Source: Pseudomonas mohnii
GTDB taxonomy: Bacteria > Pseudomonadota > Gammaproteobacteria > Pseudomonadales > Pseudomonadaceae
Assembly: GCF_900105115.1 (NCBI RefSeq)
Contig: NZ_FNRV01000001.1
Location: 6,203,501-6,267,500, forward strand
Length of the DNA: 64,000 nucleotides
Direction: 5' to 3'
Positions 26,545 to 34,841 of the stretch are shown here, one piece after another. Both the position numbers and the translations under genes were made by a program. Below the pieces are notes generated by a model. That model was not told where the DNA came from, searched no databases, and saw only the letters and a program-made list of their open reading frames with translations. Numbering within the stretch: position 1 is the first letter of the stretch; every line of letters starts with the position of its first letter.

Positions 26545-26647
26545 TGTAGGAGCGAGCCTGCTCGCGATGGACGTGAACGATCACGCGTGCTGTCTGAAAG
26601 CACGCGTCGCCTTCCAGTTCATCGCGAGCAGGCTCGCTCCTGCAGGG
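26545..26647. repeat. REP doublet (BIME)
   Basis: TGTAGGAGCGAGCCTGCTCG is mirrored by GAGCAGGCTCGCTCCTGCAG about 60 bases later. It separates the regulator from the dehydratase gene, where it may trim or stabilise the transcript. Confidence 0.88.
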
Positions 26648-26654
26648 GGCGGGG

Positions 26655-28391
26655 TTAGTGGGAGTGACGTGGCACTTCAGCCCCACGGCAGCCGACCAGG
26701 AAATCGAAGTCGCAACCCTGATCCGCCTGCAAGACATGGTCGATGTACAGCTGGCGATAACCACCCACCAACAGTTGCTGCGGCGGTTGCAGATCCGCCA
26801 TGCGCGCCGCCAGTTCGGCGTCCGGAATGTCCAGGTGCAGGCGGCCGCTGGCGCAATCGAGTTCGATCCAGTCGCCTTCCTTCACCGCCGCCAGGGGGCC
26901 GCCCGCAGCCGCTTCCGGCGCTACGTGCAGGACAACGGTGCCATACGCGGTGCCGCTCATGCGTGCATCGGAAATACGCACCATATCGGTCACGCCCTGG
27001 GCCAGCAGTTTGGCCGGCAGGCCCATGTTGCCGACTTCGGCCATGCCTGGATAACCCTTGGGGCCGCAGTTTTTCATGACCAGGATCGAGTTGGCGTCGA
27101 CGTCCAGCTCCGGGTCGTTGATCCGCGCCTTGTACATGTCGAAGTTCTCGAACACCACCGCGCGTCCGCGATGTTGCATCAATTCCGGTGTGGCCGCAGA
27201 AGGCTTGAGGACCGCGCCGAGGGGCGCCAGATTGCCGCGCAACACGCAGATGCCGCCGTCGGCCCGAATCGGGTTGTCGAGGGTGCGGATCACCTCATCT
27301 TCACCGTAGATCGGCGCGTCCTTGGTGTTCTCGCCGATGGACTTGCCGTTGACGGTCAAGGCATTCGGGTTCGGGATCAGATTGGCCTCGCCGAGACGGC
27401 GCAGCACCGCCGGCAAACCACCGGCGTAGTAGAACTCTTCCATCAGGAAGCGCCCGGAGGGCTGCAGGTCAACGATGGTCGGCATGCCGCGCCCGATGCG
27501 GGTCCAGTCGTCGAGATCCAGTTCCACGCCGATGCGGCCGGCAATGGCTTTGAGGTGAATCACGGCGTTGGTCGAACCGCCAATGGCGGCGTTGACGCGA
27601 ATGGCGTTTTCGAAGGCTTCCTTGGTCAGGATTTTCGACAGTTTCAGGTCTTCGCGGACCATTTCCACGGCGCGCATGCCGGACATGTGTGCCAGGACAT
27701 AACGACGCGCATCCACCGCTGGAATCGCCGCGTTGTGGGGCAGGGAAGTGCCGAGTGCTTCCGCCATGCAGGCCATGGTCGAGGCGGTGCCCATGGTGTT
27801 GCAGGTGCCGGCCGAGCGGGACATGCCACCCTCGGCCGCGAGGAAATCGTCGATGGTGATGGTGCCGGCCTTGACCTGTTCGCTGAGCTGCCAGACCACG
27901 GTGCCCGAGCCAATGTCTTTGCCCTTGTGCTTGCCGTTGAGCATCGGCCCGCCCGTGACGACGATGGCCGGCACGTCGCAACTGGCCGCGCCCATCAACA
28001 GCGCCGGGGTGGTTTTGTCGCAGCCGGTCAGCAGCACCACGCCGTCAATCGGGTTGCCACGAATGGCTTCTTCCACGTCCATGCTCGCCAGGTTGCGGGT
28101 GAGCATGGCGGTTGGGCGCAGGTTCGATTCGCCGTTGGAGAACACCGGGAATTCCACGGGGAAGCCACCGGCCTCGATCACTCCGCGTTTGACGTGCTCG
28201 GCAATCTGGCGGAAATGCGCGTTACAAGGAGTCAGTTCCGACCAGGTGTTGCAGATGCCGATGATCGGCTTGCCATGGAACTGGTGGTCGGCGATGCCCT
28301 GATTCTTCATCCAGCTGCGGTACATGAAGCCGTTCTTGTCGGCCGTGCCAAACCATTGGGCGGAGCGCAGGGTGGGTTTCTTATCAGACAT
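26655..28391 (-). CDS. IlvD/Edd-family sugar-acid dehydratase (L-arabonate/D-xylonate dehydratase-like)
   Basis: Dehydrates an aldonic acid to a 2-keto-3-deoxy acid in the cytoplasm. Of 578 residues, the cluster cysteines are Cys56 (SELTPC), Cys124 (LTGCDKTTP) and Cys197 (SAGTCNTMG); their 68- and 73-residue spacings equal those I recall for the [2Fe-2S] pentonate dehydratases of Rhizobium and Caulobacter. The probable catalytic serine is in DARMSGTAYGTVV. It is divergent from the transporter-AraD1-dehydrogenase operon, with an operator-like site 14 bases before its start. The exact substrate cannot be read from the sequence. Confidence 0.9.
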   Translation of the reverse strand: MSDKKPTLRSAQWFGTADKNGFMYRSWMKNQGIADHQFHGKPIIGICNTWSELTPCNAHFRQIAEHVKRGVIEAGGFPVEFPVFSNGESNLRPTAMLTRNLASMDVEEAIRGNPIDGVVLLTGCDKTTPALLMGAASCDVPAIVVTGGPMLNGKHKGKDIGSGTVVWQLSEQVKAGTITIDDFLAAEGGMSRSAGTCNTMGTASTMACMAEALGTSLPHNAAIPAVDARRYVLAHMSGMRAVEMVREDLKLSKILTKEAFENAIRVNAAIGGSTNAVIHLKAIAGRIGVELDLDDWTRIGRGMPTIVDLQPSGRFLMEEFYYAGGLPAVLRRLGEANLIPNPNALTVNGKSIGENTKDAPIYGEDEVIRTLDNPIRADGGICVLRGNLAPLGAVLKPSAATPELMQHRGRAVVFENFDMYKARINDPELDVDANSILVMKNCGPKGYPGMAEVGNMGLPAKLLAQGVTDMVRISDARMSGTAYGTVVLHVAPEAAAGGPLAAVKEGDWIELDCASGRLHLDIPDAELAARMADLQPPQQLLVGGYRQLYIDHVLQADQGCDFDFLVGCRGAEVPRHSH

Positions 28392-28404
28392 GATCGATTC
28401 TCTT

Positions 28405-28417
28405 ATTGTATGACTAT
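28405..28417. promoter_or_regulatory. Operator-like site 1 of the sugar-acid locus
   Basis: ATTGTATGACTAT is one base off a symmetrical ATAGTnnnACTAT consensus. It lies just upstream of the dehydratase ribosome binding region. Its extended 18-base context matches site 2 at 14 of 18 positions. FadR-type repressors use short palindromes of this GTnnnAC kind, so the adjacent regulator is the obvious candidate. Confidence 0.5.
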
Positions 28418-28479
28418 ATTGTTCAAGCTTGTGCCTAACATAAGCTCAAATTGCCGTGTTTGGAAGTGTTGTTGAGTAA

Positions 28480-28492
28480 ATAGTATTACTAT
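28480..28492. promoter_or_regulatory. Operator-like site 2 of the sugar-acid locus
   Basis: ATAGTATTACTAT is a perfect palindrome around its central base, 75 bases centre to centre from site 1 and 92 bases before the transporter start. Both sites continue with ATAT on the right. The position suits control of the plus-strand operon. Confidence 0.5.
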
Positions 28493-28584
28493 ATAGTCGA
28501 TTTCAACGGAGGGATGGCCCTGACGGTTTTCCGTGAGAGGCGTCTCCCGAGTTTCTATAAAAACAACAATCGGAGACCGATCTC

Positions 28585-29907
28585 ATGAGCCAGGAACTGC
28601 GGCTTATTCGCCGCATCACGCTGAAACTGATTCCCTTCCTGATCCTGCTGTACCTGATCGCCTATGTGGATCGCTCTGCCGTGGGCTTCGCCAAATTGCA
28701 CATGGGCGCCGACATCGGCCTTGGCGATGCGGCTTACGGAATGGGCGCCGGGCTGTTCTTCATTGGTTACTTCCTGCTGGAAATCCCCAGCAACCTGATG
28801 CTCGACCGCTTCGGTGCTCGGCGCTGGTTCGCGCGGATCATGATCACTTGGGGCGCCATCACCATCGGCATGGCCTTCGTCCAGGGGCCGAACAGCTTCT
28901 ATGTGATGCGTTTCCTGCTCGGTGCGGCCGAAGCCGGGTTCTTTCCGGGCGTTCTCTACTACATCACCCAGTGGTTCCCGGTTCGCCATCGCGGCAAGAT
29001 CCTCGGGCTGTTCATCCTGTCCCAACCCATCGCGATGATGATCACCGGCCCGGTGTCCGGCGGTTTGCTCGGCATGGACGGCGTGCTCGGACTGCATGGC
29101 TGGCAATGGCTGTTCATCGTCATTGGCACCCCGGCGATCCTGCTGACTTGGCCGGTGCTGCGTTATCTGCCTGACGGCCCGCAACAGGTGAAATGGATGG
29201 ACCCGGCCGAGAAGGCCTGGCTGACCGGCGAGCTGGAAAAAGACCTGGAACAGTACGGCCAGACCCGCCATGGCAACCCGTTGCACGCCCTCAAGGACAA
29301 GCGCGTGTTGCTGCTGGCGCTGTTCTACCTGCCGGTAACGCTGAGCATTTATGGCCTGGGCCTGTGGCTGCCGACGCTGATCAAGCAGTTTGGCGGCAGT
29401 GACCTGGTGACCGGTTTCGTGTCCTCGGTGCCCTACATCTTCGGGATCATCGGCTTGCTGATCATCCCGCGCAGTTCCGACCGTCTGAACGATCGCTACG
29501 GCCACCTCGCGGTGCTTTACGTATTGGGTGCCATCGGCTTGTTCTTCAGCGCCTGGCTGTCGGTACCGGTGTTGCAGTTGGCGGCGCTTTGCCTGGTGGC
29601 ATTTGCGCTGTTTTCCTGCACGGCGATTTTCTGGACCTTGCCGGGCCGTTTCTTTGCCGGTGCCAGCGCGGCGGCGGGGATTGCCTTGATCAACTCGGTG
29701 GGCAACCTCGGCGGCTACATCGGCCCGTTCGTGATCGGGGCGCTCAAGGAATACACCGGCAACCTGGCCTCGGGTTTGTACTTCCTGTCCGGCGTCATGC
29801 TGTTCGGCCTGGTGCTGACCGGCGTGGTCTATCGCCTGCTGGAACGCAAGCATGTACTGCCGGCCGACGAATTTGCCGCCAGTGCGCGTGGGGCAACCCG
29901 CACCTGA
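28585..29907 (+). CDS. MFS transporter, anion:cation symporter family
   Basis: Inner-membrane proton symporter of 440 residues with 12 predicted helices. ACS-family signatures are LYLIAYVDRSAVGFAK in helix 1, NLMLDRFGARRWFARIMI after helix 2, and GFFPGVLYYITQWFP in helix 4. Members import sugar acids, tartrate or hexuronates, which fits the surrounding dehydratase and dehydrogenase. GGAG precedes the ATG by nine bases. First gene of the plus-strand catabolic operon. Confidence 0.9.
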   Translation: MSQELRLIRRITLKLIPFLILLYLIAYVDRSAVGFAKLHMGADIGLGDAAYGMGAGLFFIGYFLLEIPSNLMLDRFGARRWFARIMITWGAITIGMAFVQGPNSFYVMRFLLGAAEAGFFPGVLYYITQWFPVRHRGKILGLFILSQPIAMMITGPVSGGLLGMDGVLGLHGWQWLFIVIGTPAILLTWPVLRYLPDGPQQVKWMDPAEKAWLTGELEKDLEQYGQTRHGNPLHALKDKRVLLLALFYLPVTLSIYGLGLWLPTLIKQFGGSDLVTGFVSSVPYIFGIIGLLIIPRSSDRLNDRYGHLAVLYVLGAIGLFFSAWLSVPVLQLAALCLVAFALFSCTAIFWTLPGRFFAGASAAAGIALINSVGNLGGYIGPFVIGALKEYTGNLASGLYFLSGVMLFGLVLTGVVYRLLERKHVLPADEFAASARGATRT

Positions 29908-29930
29908 CCCATAAATGCAAATCACCACTA

Positions 29931-30027
29931 TCCCTGTGGGAGCGGGCTTGCCCGCGATAGCAATCTATCTGGCACATGAATATTGAATGTGCTGCCGTCA
30001 TCGCGGGCAAGCCCGCTCCCACAGGGA
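29931..30027. repeat. REP doublet with perfect 28-base arms
   Basis: The arms at 29931-29958 and 30000-30027 are exact reverse complements (core GGGAGCGGGCTTGCCCGCGA). It lies inside the operon, between the transporter and the AraD1 gene, so it may uncouple their expression. Confidence 0.92.
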
Positions 30028-30067
30028 GTCAGGTGTGCCCAAGTTCTGTGTTTACAGGAGAAAGTTC

Positions 30068-31060
30068 ATGCGTTTGGTTCAATTCGAATTGAGAAACGGC
30101 GAGCGCCGGGTTGGCGTGGTCGAACAAGGGCTGGTACACGAGGTGCAGGATGCGCACACGGTTCGTGACCTGGCACTGGCGGCGATCGAAGCCGGGGTCA
30201 ACCTTGAGCAGCAAGTGAAAAGCCTCGGGCTGGGGATCAGCCATGACTACGCCGAACTGCTGGCACAATTGCGTATCCTGCCGCCGCTGGATCATCCGGA
30301 CCCGGCGCACATGCTGGTCAGCGGCACCGGTCTGACGCACCTGGGCAGCGCTTCGGCCCGGGACAAAATGCACCAGCAAGCCGGTGACGAAGCGTCGATG
30401 ACCGACACCATGCGCATCTTCAAATGGGGCGTGGAGGGCGGTCAGCCCGCGGCGGGTCAGGCCGGCGTACAGCCTGAATGGTTCTACAAGGGCGACGGCA
30501 GCATCGTCGTGCGTCCGGGCCAGCCGTTCCCGTTGCCGCCGTTCGCCGAAGATGCCGGTGAAGAACCTGAAATCAGCGGCCTGTACGTCATCGGTCACGA
30601 TGGCAAACCCTATCGCCTTGGTTTTGCCGTGGGCAACGAGTTCTCCGACCACGTGATGGAGCGCAAGAACTACCTGTACCTGGCCCACTCGAAATTGCGC
30701 AGTTGCAGTTACGGGCCGGAACTGCGAGTCGGCGATCTGCCGCAGCATCTGGCTGGCACCAGCCGCATCCTGCGCGACGGTGAAGTGCTGTGGCAGAACG
30801 AGTTCCTCAGTGGCGAGGCGAACATGTGCCACAGCCTGGCCAACCTGGAGTTCCACCATTTCAAGTACAGCCAGTTCCTGCGCCCGGGGGACGTGCACAT
30901 TCACTTTTTCGGCACCGCGACCCTGTCGTTCGCCGATGGCGTGCGCACCCGTCCCGGTGATGTGTTCGAAATCAGTCAGGCCGAATTCGGCGCGCCATTG
31001 ATCAATGGCATCACGCCGGTCGAAGCGGCATTCGAACCCGGCTCCGTCGGCACATTGTGA
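30068..31060 (+). CDS. AraD1-like 2-keto-3-deoxy-pentonate dehydratase (FAH family)
   Basis: 330 residues of the fumarylacetoacetate-hydrolase superfamily in its AraD1 branch, which dehydrates 2-keto-3-deoxy-L-arabonate to 2-oxoglutarate semialdehyde. Recognised by LVSGTGLTHLGSASARDKMH, GVQPEWFYKGDGSIV, GFAVGNEFSDHVMERKNYLY and HSKLRSCSYGPEL, with acidic residues placed for a divalent metal. AGGAG lies eight bases before the ATG. The aldehyde dehydrogenase follows after ten bases. Activity is inferred from family and neighbours. Confidence 0.85.
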   Translation: MRLVQFELRNGERRVGVVEQGLVHEVQDAHTVRDLALAAIEAGVNLEQQVKSLGLGISHDYAELLAQLRILPPLDHPDPAHMLVSGTGLTHLGSASARDKMHQQAGDEASMTDTMRIFKWGVEGGQPAAGQAGVQPEWFYKGDGSIVVRPGQPFPLPPFAEDAGEEPEISGLYVIGHDGKPYRLGFAVGNEFSDHVMERKNYLYLAHSKLRSCSYGPELRVGDLPQHLAGTSRILRDGEVLWQNEFLSGEANMCHSLANLEFHHFKYSQFLRPGDVHIHFFGTATLSFADGVRTRPGDVFEISQAEFGAPLINGITPVEAAFEPGSVGTL

Positions 31061-31070
31061 GGAGTTACCC

Positions 31071-32651
31071 ATGACCCGGATTCTTGGCCACAACTACATC
31101 GGCGGCCAGCGCAGCGCGTTGGGCACCGTCAAACTGCAGAGTGTCGATGCCGAAACGGGCGAGGCATTGCCCCACGATTTCTTCCAGGCCACACCGGCAG
31201 AAGTCGAGGCTGCCGCCAAGGCGGCGGCAGCGGCATACCCGGCTTATCGCCGCTTGAGCGCCGAGCGTCGCGCACAGTTTCTCGAGGCCATCGCCGATGA
31301 GCTCGATGCCCTGGGTGACGAGTTCGTGACGGTGGTTTGCCGTGAAACCGCGCTGCCAGCAGCACGGATTATCGGCGAGCGTGGCCGCACCAGCGGCCAG
31401 ATGCGATTGTTCGCCAAGGTGCTGCGGCGCGGCGACTTCTACGGTGCGCGCATCGACCAGGCGCTGCCTGAACGCCAGCCGTTGCCGCGCCCTGATCTGC
31501 GCCAGTACCGTATCGGCCTGGGGCCGGTGGCGGTGTTCGGTGCCAGCAATTTTCCCCTGGCGTTTTCCACGGCTGGTGGCGATACCGCCTCGGCACTGGC
31601 CGCCGGTTGTCCGGTGGTGTTCAAGGCCCACAGTGGACACATGGCCACGGCCGAGCAGGTGGCCGATGCAATCATCCGCGCGGCGGAAAAAACCGCGATG
31701 CCGGCCGGTGTGTTCAACATGATCTATGGCGGTGGCGTCGGCGAGGCACTGGTCAAGCATCCGGCGATTCAGGCGGTGGGCTTCACCGGTTCGCTCAAGG
31801 GGGGCAGGGCGCTGTGCGACATGGCGGCGGCGCGTCCACAACCGATACCGGTGTTCGCTGAAATGTCGAGCATCAACCCGGTGATCGTGCTGCCACAGGC
31901 GTTGCACGTGCGCACGGAAGCCATCGCCCGTGGCCTGACGTCTTCGGTGGTGCAGGGTTGCGGCCAGTTCTGCACCAACCCGGGCCTGGTGATTGGCATT
32001 CGTTCGCCGCAGTTCACGGTGTTCCTGCAATTGCTGACGGACTTGATGGCCGATCAACCGGCGCAAACCATGCTCAACGCCGGAACCCTGGGCAGCTACG
32101 GCAAGGGCCTGCAGAAGCTTTTAGGTCATCCGGGCATCGAGCATCTGGCGGGGAGTGCGCAGCAAGGACGCCAGGCGCAGCCGCAATTGTTCAAGGCCGA
32201 TGTCAGCTTGCTGATCAATGGCGACGAGGTGCTGCAAGAGGAAGTGTTTGGCCCGACCACTGTGGTGGTGGAAGTGGCTGATCAGGCACAACTGCACGCG
32301 GCCTTGAATGGGCTGCACGGTCAGTTGACCGCGACCATCATGGGCGAACAGGCGGACTTTGAGCAGTTCGGTGAGCTCACGGACTTGCTGGAGCAGAAGG
32401 TCGGACGAATCCTGCTCAACGGCTATCCGACCGGTGTCGAGGTGTGTGAATCGATGGTGCATGGCGGGCCGTATCCGGCGACTTCGGACGCTCGCGGCAC
32501 GTCGGTCGGGACCCTGGCCATCGACCGCTTCTTGCGTCCGGTGTGCTTCCAGAATTACCCGGACAGCCTGCTGCCGGACGCGTTGAAAAACGCCAATCCG
32601 CTGGGCATTCAACGGCTGGTGGATGGCAAGCCGTCACGGGACGCAATCTAA
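31071..32651 (+). CDS. 2-oxoglutarate semialdehyde (2,5-dioxovalerate) dehydrogenase
   Basis: Oxidises 2-oxoglutarate semialdehyde to 2-oxoglutarate with NAD(P), delivering the carbon to the TCA cycle. 526 residues, as in the long KGSADH type. The catalytic Cys301 is in GCGQFCTNPG and the general base Glu264 in FAEMSSINPV; FGASNFPLAFSTAGGDTASA is the coenzyme region and HSGHM replaces the usual KPS segment. GAGG precedes the ATG. Last gene of the catabolic operon, before a REP doublet. Confidence 0.9.
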   Translation: MTRILGHNYIGGQRSALGTVKLQSVDAETGEALPHDFFQATPAEVEAAAKAAAAAYPAYRRLSAERRAQFLEAIADELDALGDEFVTVVCRETALPAARIIGERGRTSGQMRLFAKVLRRGDFYGARIDQALPERQPLPRPDLRQYRIGLGPVAVFGASNFPLAFSTAGGDTASALAAGCPVVFKAHSGHMATAEQVADAIIRAAEKTAMPAGVFNMIYGGGVGEALVKHPAIQAVGFTGSLKGGRALCDMAAARPQPIPVFAEMSSINPVIVLPQALHVRTEAIARGLTSSVVQGCGQFCTNPGLVIGIRSPQFTVFLQLLTDLMADQPAQTMLNAGTLGSYGKGLQKLLGHPGIEHLAGSAQQGRQAQPQLFKADVSLLINGDEVLQEEVFGPTTVVVEVADQAQLHAALNGLHGQLTATIMGEQADFEQFGELTDLLEQKVGRILLNGYPTGVEVCESMVHGGPYPATSDARGTSVGTLAIDRFLRPVCFQNYPDSLLPDALKNANPLGIQRLVDGKPSRDAI

Positions 32652-32667
32652 CCGCTGGTTACAGTCT

Positions 32668-32759
32668 CTGTGGGAGCGGGCTTGCCCGCGATTGCGCTGT
32701 GTCAGTTGACTGAAATGTTGACTGTGACGACGCCATCGCGGGCAAGCCCGCCCCCACGG
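32668..32759. repeat. REP doublet (BIME)
   Basis: CTGTGGGAGCGGGCTTGCCC is mirrored by GGGCAAGCCCGCCCCCACGG; one arm carries a C for T change. It closes the catabolic operon. Confidence 0.88.
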
Positions 32760-32826
32760 TTTGTGTGCAACAGTCATCAAATGCATAAGCTATCATTGCG
32801 TCTTTCCCTTCCAAAGATTGATTGCC

Positions 32827-33135
32827 ATGACTGCCGTAACCGACACCCTGCTCAATACCCTCTTGCACTGCGGTATGGTGGAAATCGACGGGCTGCACGC
32901 CTTTGAATTCTCCCTCGATGAAGACGACAACCTGCATATCGAATGCATGGACGGTCGAGCGGCCAAGCACTGGGCGTTCACCCCGGCGCAAATCCAGGCC
33001 GCGACCTTCGACAGCACATTGCAAAGCTGGCTGATCACCGGTGATTCTGGCGAACATCGCTTGGTATGCCTCGGTGACGTCTTCGGCGGTGACAACGACG
33101 ACGATGACGAAGACGATGAAAATGAGGATGCGTAA
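32827..33135 (+). CDS. Small acidic protein, possibly DUF5629
   Basis: 102 residues, cytoplasmic. The body (HCGMVEIDGLHAFEFSLDED, CMDGRAAKHWAFTPAQIQ, WLITGDSGEHRLVCLGDVFG) looks like a small beta-rich domain. It ends in an almost pure Asp/Glu tail of about 15 residues. I think it is the Pseudomonas family called DUF5629, but that name is from memory. Its tail codons overlap the start of the lactonase gene. Confidence 0.75.
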   Translation: MTAVTDTLLNTLLHCGMVEIDGLHAFEFSLDEDDNLHIECMDGRAAKHWAFTPAQIQAATFDSTLQSWLITGDSGEHRLVCLGDVFGGDNDDDDEDDENEDA

Positions 33136-34297
33136 CTTCTGGCCCTTGTTAATGGCCGGCAGCCTGGGCGCGATGGGCGTTCAGGCGGCCATTGCCGACG
33201 AGTATCAACTGCTTGTAGGCTCCTACACCGCTGGCCAGAGCCAGGGCATTTATCGCCTGAACTTCGACAGCGCCACCGGACAGATCGACGCCAAACCCCT
33301 GCAAGTGATCAAGAGCGACAATCCCTCCTGGCTGACTCTGTCAAAGGATCAGCGCTATTTGTTTGCGGTCAACGAAAACGGCCCCGGCCAGAGCGATCCG
33401 GTGGGGCGTGTCAGCAGCTACGCGATCGACCCCAAGACCCATGAGCTGAGCCTGATCAATCAGGTGCAGAGCCTGGGCAACGAGCCGACGCATTCGAGTC
33501 TCAGCGCTGACGCCAGCCATCTGTTTGTCAGCAATTACTCGGTGGCCGAAGATCCGGGTGGCACCCTGGCGGTGTTGCCAGTCAGTGCTGACGGTGCGCT
33601 CAAGCCGGTGGTGCAGATGAGCAGTCATCCGGCCAGTCGGGTCAATCCCGAGCGGCAAATGTCGTCGCATGTGCATTCGACGGCCTCGTCGCCGGACAGC
33701 CGTTACGTGTTCTCCAATGACCTGGGCGCGGACAGGGTCTTTGCCTATCGCTTCGATCCCAAGGCCAACCCCGACCTGCCCTTGACCCCGGCCAACCCTG
33801 CATTCGTCCAGTTGCCTGCCGGCAGCGGGCCACGGCATCTGCTGTTCAGCGCCGATGGCAAACACGCGTGGCTGACCATGGAGATGAGTGCGCAGGTGGC
33901 GGTGTTCGATTACCGGGACGGCTCGCTTGAGCAGACGCAGATTGTCGATCTGGCGGCCGGCCAACCGGTGTCGGACAAGGCTGCCGCCGCGCTGCATGCC
34001 TCGGCGGACGGCAAATTCCTTTACGTCAGCAACCGTGGCACGGCCAATCAATTGCTTGTATTCGCCATCGACCCTGCAACCGGCCACCTCAAGGAACTGC
34101 AGCGTCGCTCCGTAGAGGGTGACCACCCGCGTGAGTTCAGCCTCGATCCCAGTGGCAAATTTGTGTTGATCGCCAACCAGAAAAGCAACGGGATTGTCGT
34201 CGTCGAGCGCGATGCCAAGACCGGTTTGCTGGGCAAAACCGTGCAGAAGTTGCCGATGGACGCCCCGAGCGATCTCAAGTTTTTGCTGCGACAATAG
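33116..34297 (+). CDS. Exported lactonase, seven-bladed beta-propeller family
   Basis: 393 residues with a signal peptide (MKMRMRNFWPLLMAGSLGAMGVQA), so periplasmic or secreted. It belongs to the 6-phosphogluconolactonase-like family (PF10282): YQLLVGSYTAGQSQGIYRL, NEPTHSSLSADASHLFVSNY, SSHVHSTASSPDSRYVFSNDLGAD (conserved His region), GSGPRHLLFSADGKHAW, YVSNRGTANQLLVFAID and EGDHPREFSLDPSGKFVLIANQ. Several ATGs are clustered; I took the first, which gives the best signal peptide and a 20-base overlap with the upstream gene. Substrate unknown. The nearby pentonate operon makes an aldonolactone attractive. Confidence 0.87.
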   Translation: MKMRMRNFWPLLMAGSLGAMGVQAAIADEYQLLVGSYTAGQSQGIYRLNFDSATGQIDAKPLQVIKSDNPSWLTLSKDQRYLFAVNENGPGQSDPVGRVSSYAIDPKTHELSLINQVQSLGNEPTHSSLSADASHLFVSNYSVAEDPGGTLAVLPVSADGALKPVVQMSSHPASRVNPERQMSSHVHSTASSPDSRYVFSNDLGADRVFAYRFDPKANPDLPLTPANPAFVQLPAGSGPRHLLFSADGKHAWLTMEMSAQVAVFDYRDGSLEQTQIVDLAAGQPVSDKAAAALHASADGKFLYVSNRGTANQLLVFAIDPATGHLKELQRRSVEGDHPREFSLDPSGKFVLIANQKSNGIVVVERDAKTGLLGKTVQKLPMDAPSDLKFLLRQ

Positions 34298-34300
34298 GCC

Positions 34301-34325
34301 GCAGGCCCCGGTCCAGGGGGCCTGC
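34301..34325 (+). terminator. Hairpin after the lactonase gene
   Basis: GCAGGCCCC and GGGGCCTGC form a nine-base stem with a seven-base loop, four bases after the stop. The T run is poor, so it is a weak or mRNA-stabilising terminator. Confidence 0.6.
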
Positions 34326-34453
34326 GTCGTTCTATCAATGACGCTGATATCTGGTACTTCTGCAAAGCATTTCAAGGCATCGACCCTTGAAGGTTAAGTT
34401 TGCTTCACGGCCCCACCGGGCAAGCAAGCCAACTGACTTCGAGGAATACCGCC

Positions 34454-34633
34454 ATGAACTTCAATCTCTTCTCCGTAATCGCCGCTTCCGCCATCTCTGC
34501 TTCCGTTGCCCTGCCAGCCAGTGCCAACGTTGAAATCAGCGAGAAAAAATCCCACACCCAGAGCTACACCCAGAAATACCTGCAACAGAGCGCCAACTTC
34601 TACGCTGCGCTGGACCACAAAGCCCAACACTGA
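34454..34633 (+). CDS. Small exported protein, unknown function
   Basis: 59 residues. The first 24 form a signal peptide ending ALPASA, leaving a mature peptide of about 35 residues rich in Ser, Gln, Lys and Tyr (NVEISEKKSHTQSYTQKYLQ). GAGGAA lies upstream of the ATG. Not recognised; a periplasmic or secreted peptide. Confidence 0.65.
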   Translation: MNFNLFSVIAASAISASVALPASANVEISEKKSHTQSYTQKYLQQSANFYAALDHKAQH

Positions 34634-34652
34634 AAGCGCCTCCCTGCACCCT

Positions 34653-34729
34653 TTATGCAGGAGCGAAGTCACTTGCCAATCGACCGGTCACCGATCGAAA
34701 GGCGCTGAAGTGAGGTCGCTCCTGCATAA
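34653..34729. repeat. Long imperfect inverted repeat
   Basis: Arms of 22 bases (34653-34674 and 34708-34729, core TTATGCAGGAGCGA) match at 20 positions around a 33-base spacer. It lacks the usual REP core and sits just after the small exported protein gene. It could be a transcript end or a small mobile palindrome. Confidence 0.7.
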
Positions 34730-34841
34730 CGCATTTACGACAGCATCAAATAGCCACTAATCTTCTGCTTGATATCATTCAGCCATGCGTTTAAATTTGA
34801 CGCTGATTTTTTGACTCCTTCTCAAGAAAAGGATCGACAAG

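Noticed and set aside
26658..28475. A 605-codon plus-strand frame opposite the dehydratase
   Set aside because: Shadow of the IlvD/Edd gene, which has conserved cluster cysteines in the other direction.
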